Part shown: positions 57,424 through 64,000 of the stretch, one piece after another
How positions within the stretch are numbered: position 1 is the first letter of the stretch
How the letters are laid out: each line of letters opens with the position of its first letter
DNA from: JANXQG01 sp963780045
Lineage (GTDB): Bacteria; Planctomycetota; Planctomycetia; Pirellulales; Thermoguttaceae
Length of the DNA: 64,000 bases
Direction of reading: 5' to 3'
Assembly (NCBI GenBank): GCA_963780045.1
Contig: CAVZZZ010000004.1
Coordinates: forward strand, 62,001-126,000
The notes under the pieces: generated by a model
Seen by the model: the letters and a program-made list of their open reading frames with translations, nothing else
What the model was told of the DNA's origin: nothing
Database searches by the model: none
Translations under genes and position numbers: made by a program

Positions 57424-58535
57424 CTATCGTACGAGTTCCGCCAGCTTCCTTCCGGTGCTGCTGAGCGGCAATTGCGCCAATTCGGCTGGGCGGACCCATT
57501 TCTGCGCGAAACCCTCGCCGCCGCCATTGTGTGAATCGTACTGGGCTTCGTAGCAGTCCAGTGTAATGCGGAATCGCGTCACGCCGTGGCGGATCGTCTT
57601 GCAATGTTCGCCCGGCGTGATCGTCACGCCGGTCATGCGGCGTACGTTTTCGATCAGTTCACGGCGAACATCGACGGGTTTACCGGTTTGGATCGCAAAC
57701 CGCGGAAAATCCCAAAGCCCCGCCCAGCGGCGGCCTTCGGGCCATTGGATCACCAGCACGCGGGCGGGCGCCCGCGTAGCGAGTCCACGGCGAACGAGCA
57801 CGGCGACTTCGTTGACGCTCTCCAATTGCGGGCGTGGCTTTGGGCGGGGGATATCGTTCTGCAAGCCGCGCGGCCGGGCCTCGCAAAGCCGCGCCACGGG
57901 GCACTCTTCGCACAACGGACGGCGGCCGCGGCAGACTTCGCTGCCCAGTTCCATGAGCGCCTGGTTGAAATGGCCCACCTCGCGCACGGGCAGTACCGCT
58001 GCGGCCGCGGCCCAAAGCAGCTTCTGCCCGGCGGCGGAAGTGGTTTGGCCTTCGTAGGCCAAAAGACGGCTGAAGACGCGAACGGTATTGGCCTCCAGAA
58101 TCGGCCGCCGCTGATCGAAAGCGATCGAGAGTACCGCGCCGGCCGTATAGCGGCCAATGCCCGGCAGCCGCGCTACCGCTTCGGGGTCCGCGGGAAAGCG
58201 GCCACCATGCTCCGCGACGATCTTTCGCGCAGCCGCGTGAAGCTGCCTCGCCCGGCGGTAGTAGCCCAGCCCTTCCCAGAGCCGCAGCACCTGTTGCTCC
58301 TCGGCCGCGGCCAGGGCGGCGATCGTGGGCAGTGCGGCGATGAAGCGGTTGAAGTACGGCTTCACGGTTTCCACTTGCGTCTGCTGCAGCATGATCTCGC
58401 TCAGCCAGATTGCATAGGGATCGCGCGCGCGCGCCACGGCAGCACGCGGGCATTGCGATCATACCAGGCGCGAACTTTGCGGCGAAATTCGTGAAGCCAA
58501 GCGGCTGAAAGAACTGAGGGCAACTTCTCGGACAT
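57424..58535 (-). CDS. mutY: A/G-specific adenine glycosylase MutY, frame broken near the start
   Basis: From ATG 58535 the protein reads SEKLPSVLSAAWLHEFRRKV and WYDRNARVLPWR, then slips in the run GGCGCGCGCGCG near 58425. It continues RDPYAIWLSEIMLQQTQVET. The helix-hairpin-helix (VARLPGIGRYTAGAVLSIAF) and the four-Cys iron-sulphur cluster (EVCRGRRPLCEECPVARLCE) are present, and a NUDIX-like C-terminal domain follows. MutY removes adenine mispaired with 8-oxoguanine. It converges with the oxidoreductase gene. Confidence 0.93.
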
Positions 58536-58550
58536 GCTGCCGCCTACGGC

Positions 58551-59691
58551 CTAGTTTTGTTCCCCGCGCGGGCGGGTCTGCTGCTGCAATCGCCTGAATT
58601 CCTCGGCGCGCTGCATGGCCTGCTTGCGGGCTTCTTCCATCTCGGCGCAGAACCAGCGGAGGAGCGAATCGATTTTGACCTTGCCGTCGGCCCTCAAGTT
58701 CGCGCCGTCGGCGGTCAGCGCAATCGAGCCGACCGATTCAGCAATGTCTTGCGGCGCACGAGCCGACGCCTCGACCACTTTGCGCAGCATGGCCTGCGCG
58801 GCACCGACCACAATCTTGGCGTCGCCCGCGGCCTGCGCGTCCTTGCAGGCCAAAGTCGCGCGCAACACGCCGTCCGCGTCCTTGAGGCTGGCGTCGGCCG
58901 CGAGGCTGTCAATGTGCTTGAGAATGTCCCCGCTGGCGCCCAAAAGCGGCCCAAACTGCCGCTGCAGGGACTTCATAAAATCTTCGTCCGCGGCGACGCC
59001 CTTGAGGTCCAACGCATAGACGAGCGTCTTGCCGTCGTCGGCGCCCTTGAGCAGGCCATCCATCGTGCCGCTCAATTCCCCCGGCCTGCCGCGCTGCAGG
59101 ATCGCGCGCCATGCCGTCGATATTGCGGCTTTCCAAAACCACGTTGTTCTCCACCACGACAAACGCCTCGCCGTGGAACGCCTTCGAGCCGGGCGGTTCG
59201 AACTTGAAGTGGTACGACGGATCGTAAATCGTGTACTGCCCGACTTTGATCTCGTCGATCTTGAAGTCCTTTTGGTAGTCCTTCGCCTTCATGGCGCCGC
59301 GAACTTGCTCCGGCGTGACCGCGCGGCGGGTTTGGAAGATGACGGTCGGTTGCCCCTCCGGTCCCTTGCCCGCGACATTGCCGGCCATCGTCACGCGCGC
59401 CAAATCATCGGTCGACATACCGGCCTCATCCGCGAAGCTCTGCTCGCCCTTGGCGAAATCGGGAAGATCTTTCTTCAAGTTTTGATAGAACGAGCTGTCG
59501 TGGATCTCCTGGAAATTGACCGAGATCAGCATGTTCGTGCCGTCGGGCATGTACTTTAGCGGCAACTCGGCGAAAGCCGCGCGAGAAGCAACGAGCACGA
59601 AGACGGCCAAGAGCGACAAAAAAGCAAAGCCTTTGCGAACATGCCAGTCGAATCTGGCGGCAAGAGCCGGCAAGCGTGAAAGAGACGACAT
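58551..59691 (-). CDS. Secreted protein of unknown function, frame broken
   Basis: A signal peptide (GFAFLSLLAVFVLVASRAAF) is followed by LPLKYMPDGTNMLISVNFQE and AGMSTDDLARVTMAGNVAGK, a style often seen in planctomycete periplasmic proteins. The frame breaks after RNIDGMA at GGCGCGCGATC near 59105. Two bases restored give LQRGRPGELSGTMDGLLKGA and the helical tail AEMEEARKQAMQRAEEFRRL. The repaired length is about 380 residues. I do not recognise a characterised family. It lies between purM and mutY on the same strand. Confidence 0.6.
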
Positions 59692-59735
59692 ATTTCCTCC
59701 GTAAAGTTAGCGTTTCCCGGGCGTAGATTATAACG

Positions 59736-60832
59736 CTACAGTTCTCCCCAGACAACGCCGGTTGGCCCCTGCTCGGCACGGCCGATCAGCCAGGAGGTTA
59801 CGCCCGCGCGGCCAAGCTGCTCGCGGATGCTCTCGGCGTAGAAGCTGCTCACGACCAGCACCATGCCGACGCCCATGTTGAATACCTGGTCCATTTCGGC
59901 CTGCTCGACGCCGCCCAACCGCTGCAGCCAGGTAAAGACGGGCGGCACGGGCCATGCCCGGCGATCGATCACGATCCGCACGCCTTCGGGCACTACTCGA
60001 GCGAGGTTCTCGTGCAGGCCGCCGCCGGTGATGTGCGCGATGGCATGAACCACGTTCTTCACGCGATAGTGGTTCAGCACCGCCCGTACCGGCCGGACAT
60101 AGATTCGCGTCGGCGTCAGCAGCGTCTCGCCCACCGTGGCGCCAAGCTCCCCTGTGCCAAGCTCCTCTCTGCCAAATTCCTCGAGGCGGTCGTCAACCTT
60201 GTGTCCGGCAAGGTCGAAGGCGATTTTCCGTGCGAGGCTGTAGCCGTTGGAATGCAGCCCACTGGAGGCAAGGCCCAAGACGGCGTCCCCGGGCACCACG
60301 GCACTACCGTCGATGATCTGGCTTCGCGAGACGACGCCGACGCAGAAGCCCGCCAGATCGTAATCGCCGGCGCATAGAGGTCGGGCAGAATGGCCGTCTC
60401 GCCGCCCAGCAAGGCGCAGTCGGCCTCGATGCAGCCGTCGCTCACGCCTTGCACGATCTGTTCCAACAGCGTGGGATCGTCCTTGGGCATGGCGACGTAA
60501 TCGAGAAAAAACAGCGGTTCGGCCCCGCAGCACAAGGCGTCGTTGACGCTCATCGCCACCAGGTCGATCCCCACGGTCGCGTGCCGGCCCGTCATGCAGG
60601 CCACTTTGAGCTTTGTGCCCACCCCGTCGGAGCAGGAGACGAGCACGGGATCGTCGTAATTGCGAGCGAAGAGCCGATTGGCAAAATCGAGCCGGAACAG
60701 CCCGGCAAACCCGCCTTCCAGCGGCAGCACGCGCGGGCTGAACGTGCGGCCCAACAGCTTGGGCAGCCGGGCCATCGACTGTCGATAGACGTCCAGATCG
60801 ACGCCGGCATCCCTGTAAGTTGCTTTTGCCAT
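59736..60832 (-). CDS. purM: Phosphoribosylformylglycinamidine cyclo-ligase (AIR synthetase), frame broken
   Basis: The start AKATYRDAGVDLDVYRQSMA, then LVSCSDGVGTKLKVACMTGR, GIDLVAMSVNDALCCGAEPL and CALLGGETAILPDLYA, match PurM, the fifth step of purine synthesis (FGAM to AIR with ATP). The frame slips at TATGCGCCGGCG near 60372. One C restored gives GDYDLAGFCVGVVSRSQIID, LASSGLHSNGYSLARKI and HAIAHITGGGLHENLARVVP. Repaired length is about 366 residues, slightly long but within the family range. Confidence 0.94.
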
Positions 60833-60983
60833 CGCGTTTCTTGCAATCGAAGTGGTTGGGTGCTATTTTAGTCGGATGAATGCCGAGGGGCAAAGGGGAG
60901 CTTGACACGGCCGAGCTGTGCCCGAAAATGACCGAAGTACGGATGGGACTTCACGCTGACGGGCCAAATTGCAGGAGATTGAA

Positions 60984-61784
60984 ATGAAACGCGTCGTTGT
61001 GTCGCTGGGGTTCGTGATGGCAGCCATCGCGATCGGATTATTGTTCGAAGTGACGAAGGCCGGCGCACAGAACGGGGCGACGTCGCCTGCCGCCGCCAAG
61101 CCGAAGTTTTCTGAGTTTGCCTCCGCCGAGGACCTTTGCGACGAGCTGAACCTGATCGTCGCCGACCTGGAAAAAGCGGTGGCAACCGAGGACGAGTTCA
61201 AGAGCCAGATCGAAAACCGTTTCGTCCGCGACGCTGACATGATCTCGCTATTGGCAACGGCACTAGCGCTGCACGACCAGGACAACCCGGTTAAGGCGCA
61301 TGCAGGCGGCATTCTCGACGCTGCCCGCGAGTTGCACGCGGCCAAGGACTATGGCGCCACGAATAAAGCCGTGGAGAAAGTCAAGGAAGCGGTAATAAAC
61401 GGCCGCGCCCCCAGCGACGATTTAACGTGGCGCAAGATCGCGCCCTTCGAGAGCCTCATGAATGACGAGGTGAGCAACGTCTTCAATTCCAGACTGAAGA
61501 ACGGCATGCACCGCTTCGACAAGCGGAACAAGGAAACGGCGGCCAATGCTGCCATGCTGGCCCTGATTGCCGAGAACGCCAAACTCTATGTCGGCGACAA
61601 CAAGAAGCCGGGCGAGGCCGCCAAGTGGCTCGCCTTTTCCAGCCAATTCCGCGCCAGCGCCGCCGACTTGGCCGCCCATGCTCACGCTAAAAACAAAGCT
61701 GGCGCCGACGCCGCGATGGAGAAGCTCAATCAATCGTGCCACGATTGCCACGCCGTGTTCAATCCGGACTCGAACGCGAAATAG
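60984..61784 (+). CDS. Cytochrome c'-like protein, one haem motif
   Basis: CAGGAG before ATG 60984 sets the start, and VSLGFVMAAIAIGLLFEVTK is a signal peptide. The mature protein is about 235 residues, helical, with a single CxxCH (SCHDCHAVF) close to the C-terminus, as in cytochromes c' and related four-helix-bundle cytochromes. It is almost twice their usual length. The first half (residues 45-130) shows the same helical pattern without the haem motif, which suggests an internal duplication. Partner proteins are not evident nearby. Confidence 0.7.
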   Translation: MKRVVVSLGFVMAAIAIGLLFEVTKAGAQNGATSPAAAKPKFSEFASAEDLCDELNLIVADLEKAVATEDEFKSQIENRFVRDADMISLLATALALHDQDNPVKAHAGGILDAARELHAAKDYGATNKAVEKVKEAVINGRAPSDDLTWRKIAPFESLMNDEVSNVFNSRLKNGMHRFDKRNKETAANAAMLALIAENAKLYVGDNKKPGEAAKWLAFSSQFRASAADLAAHAHAKNKAGADAAMEKLNQSCHDCHAVFNPDSNAK

Positions 61785-61797
61785 GCGCGGGGATCTG

Positions 61798-62645
61798 TCA
61801 CTTTGCCAACGTCGCCACAACGCTTGCAAAACTGAACGTGGCCTTGAACCGCTGGTCCAGCGCGCGGGCACGGGCGCGAAGCGCGTCCGCGCTGGTGCGA
61901 GTCTTTTCCCACGTGCCGACGACGATCAGGTTGGGCGTCCTCGCCCGGAAAGCGTAGGTCTGCGGATAGACGCCGCGGAGCGTCGCCACGTCGTCGTCCG
62001 TGCCCTGCTGTACGTTCAAGTTGACCACCACAATTCCGTCCGTCGTGAGGCGTTGGCGGAGGCCCTTATAGAACTCGGCCGTTTTTAGCCGCAGCGGTTG
62101 GCCGGTGGCGTCGGTGCCTTCTTGCGGCTTCAAGAAGGCGTCCATGTAGATCACGTCGTAGACGGTCTTGTCGTCCTTGAGGTATTTGAATGCATCTTCA
62201 GTGATAATCTTTGTGTTTTTTTGCGTGCGGACGTCGAAATACTTGTCGGCCAGCTCGACGACCTTGGGATCGATCTCGACCGCGTCGACCTTCACTTCGG
62301 GGTCGTAGTGCTGGTAAAAATGGACCATTGCCCCGCCGCCCAGCCCCACGATCAGTACCCGCTTCTGCTGCGGCATGAGGAAGTAGCTGGCGAACATCAG
62401 GCGGCTGTAGTGCGTGACCAGCTCGTAGGGCCGTTTCACGTTGAAGATCGACTGGATGTGCTCCTCGCCGTTGTCGCGGACGAAGTTCATCGAGCGCATG
62501 TTGCCTTGACGGCGAATGCGGATATGCGAGTAGTCGCTGGTCGCGTCGGCTTCGAGAGCGCCGGTGCCCATAGGCGCGGCCAACAGCGCGGAGCGGGAGC
62601 GACCAAGACGAGGAGAAGGATTAGGGACGAAAGATGAAGGATCAT
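61798..62645 (-). CDS. Spermidine-synthase-like methyltransferase-fold protein, frame broken in the signal region
   Basis: From ATG 62645 a signal-like peptide (ILHLSSLILLLVLVAPAP) leads to a slip at CTCCGCGCTGTTG near 62590. After that the frame continues ALLAAPMGTGALEADATSDY and the spermidine-synthase core: LIVGLGGGAMVHFYQHYDPE, KVDAVEIDPKVVELADKYFD and TVYDVIYMDAFLKPQEG. Exported relatives with this fold exist whose product is unknown; cleavage of the signal would put the protein outside the cytoplasm, so a polyamine role is doubtful. It starts five bases after fetB ends. Confidence 0.75.
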
Positions 62646-62649
62646 TCTT

Positions 62650-63469
62650 CTATTCTACCTTCCATAGCCTGCCGGGCAGAAACTGGTGGTCGGAATTGAA
62701 CATCCGCCGATAACACAAAAGCACGACGCTGAACGTCCCCAGCGCCGTGCCGGCGGCAATCAGGAACATGATCATGATCTGGTAGCGCCGCGGCCTGCGC
62801 GGGGTCCTGCCCGGCGATGATCTGCCCGGTCATCATGCCCGGCAGGCTGACGACGCCGGCGACCATCATGGTGCTGATGGTGGGCACCATGCCGACGCGT
62901 ACTGCCTGCCGCACGGCGCCGCGGCCGGCTTCCCAGCGCGTCGCGCCGAGGGCGAGCAGGGTTTCGATTTGGTCCCGCCTGGAAAGCAGCTCGTGCGACA
63001 CGCGGTCGAGGCTCAGGGCGACCGCGCTGAGCGTGTTGCCGAGAATCATGCCCAAAAGCGGAATAGCATATTGCGGATTGTACCACGAGGGGCGCTCATT
63101 CGCCCCTTGGATTTGCACGATGCCGTACAAGGCAATGGCCGTCATCAGCCAGCTTGTCGCCCACAGGGATACGACGCTGTCCAGCCAGATGCCGGCATAG
63201 CGGCATTCGTTCCGCCGCACGGCGGAAATGCCCGCGATGAACGTCATGGCCGACATCACGGCCAGCACGAAGTACCAGGCCCTGCCCGGCTCGAACAGCC
63301 AGCGCAGCACCAGGCCGATCAGCAGCAGTTGGACGGTCGTGCGAACGGCGGCCAGCAGCAGCCGGCGGCCAAGCCCCAAACGCAGCGCCGCCGAAATCGC
63401 CGCGCTGATCAGGATCAGCGAGACGGCTATGGCCAACTGCCAGGACGAGAGTTCGATGGGCTGTTTCAT
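62650..63469 (-). CDS. fetB: ABC transporter permease, FetB (UPF0014) family, frame broken
   Basis: The membrane protein begins KQPIELSSWQLAIAVSLILI and has RTTVQLLLIGLVLRWLFEPG, YAIPLLGMILGNTLSAVALS and LGATRWEAGRGAVRQAVRVG. The conserved VSLPGMMTGQIIAGQDPAQA follows. At GGCGCTACC near 62795 two bases are missing, and restoring GC gives YQIMIMFLIAAGTALGTFSV to TAG 62650-62652. FetB with an ATPase exports iron in E. coli; no FetA gene is visible in the window. Confidence 0.9.
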
Positions 63470-63504
63470 GGCGGTGCGGGGAATGAAGGATAAACGATAA
63501 GGAC

Positions 63505-64000
63505 CTACTCTCCCCGCACGAGCAAGTATCCCACCGGGATCAAGAGCCGCGTGACGAGCATGTTTACCGCCAGCCCGCCGATTACGGCGATGGCCAGCGG
63601 CTGCTGCATCTGCGCCGGGACCGAAACCGAAGGCCAGCGGCAAGAGGCCCAAGATCGTGGCAAGGCTGGTCATCAAGATCGGCCGGAAGCGGACGCGCCC
63701 GGCGCGCAAAGCGCCTCATGCAAAGACAGCCCCTCGGCGCGAAGCTGGCCGATGTACTCGATGAGGATGATGCCATTCTTCACATCCAGGCCGATGAGCA
63801 GGATCGCGCCCATGAACGACGAGACGTTCAGCGGCGTGCCCGTGATCCACAACGCCCCCAACGCGCTGGCCAGCGACACCGGCTGCGAAAGGAAAATGAG
63901 CATCGGCAGGGCGAGGCTGCGAAACTGGAAACCGAGCAAAAGGTAAACGAGCGCGGCGGCGGCAAGCAAGACCAGCGCCAGACTGGCGAAGGCCTCCTGC
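63505..64000 (-). CDS. RND efflux transporter (AcrB family), C-terminal part, two frame breaks
   Basis: The gene enters from the right edge. The visible C-terminus has VYLLLGFQFRSLALPMLIFL, LSQPVSLASALGALWITGTP, LNVSSFMGAILLIGLDVKNG and IILIEYIGQLRAEGLSLHEA. After a one-base break (GGCGCTTTGCG, 63712) come RAGRVRFRPILMTSLATILG and LLPLAFGFG. After a two-base break (GGCGCAGATG, 63613) come QQPLAIAVIGGLAVNMLVTR and LLIPVGYLLVRGE, to TAG 63505-63507. These are the last five transmembrane helices of an AcrB-type proton-driven pump. Confidence 0.92.

Noticed and set aside
56087..57604. A 505-codon antisense frame over the Gfo/Idh/MocA gene
   Set aside because: Same cause; the plus-strand oxidoreductase is complete, with Tat signal and EKP motif.

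Overview
The window looks like chromosomal DNA of a planctomycete, probably in or near the Pirellulales. The grounds are high GC content, a DUF1800 gene followed by a DUF1501 gene, secreted ThuA, DUF1571 and sulfatase-modifying-factor-like proteins, a Tat-exported Gfo/Idh/MocA oxidoreductase, an LptD-like outer membrane protein and a Tad pilus locus. No rRNA, tRNA or CRISPR array was seen.

Layout. 1-5 kb: two related ParD/ParE toxin-antitoxin modules in opposite orientation, the second decayed, flank a GH15 glucosidase and small DUF genes. 5-10 kb: ThuA, DUF1800 and DUF1501. 10-16.6 kb: an antitoxin/PIN pair, then a minus-strand run of dprA, uppP, an acetyltransferase, a PfpI protein and a TAXI-type receptor. 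17-20 kb: a TPR protein, an interrupted DUF7003 gene and an AbiE toxin-antitoxin operon with a nested palindromic operator. 20-24 kb: dgkA and an LptD-like protein. 24-33.4 kb: a large secreted protein, then a Tad locus (flp, a GT87-like membrane protein, flp, cpaA, cpaB, cpaC, cpaE). 33.5-52.3 kb: a sugar-metabolism neighbourhood (tal, xfp, glgP, pgm, malQ, tkt) interspersed with a DNA methyltransferase-nuclease fusion, a TolC-like protein, a DUF1571 protein and an FGE-like protein. 52.3-64 kb: an EmrAB-like pump, an oxidoreductase, mutY, purM, a cytochrome c'-like protein, a spermidine-synthase-like enzyme, fetB and the end of an RND pump gene.

The metabolic genes fit together. GlgP, MalQ and Pgm would turn glycogen or maltodextrin into glucose 6-phosphate. 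Tal and Tkt would rearrange sugar phosphates, and phosphoketolase would yield acetyl phosphate.

Two features run across the whole window. First, about 25 reading-frame breaks split otherwise well-conserved genes. Each can be repaired by adding one or two bases, and almost all lie in or next to GCGC. This looks like a systematic read or assembly error, possibly caused by base modification, rather than real pseudogenes. Coordinates given for such genes span the repaired gene. Second, there are many long imperfect palindromes of several sequence families. Most are intergenic, but four lie in frame inside two adjacent protein genes and encode low-complexity peptide inserts. These dispersed palindromic elements are the most novel-looking structure here.
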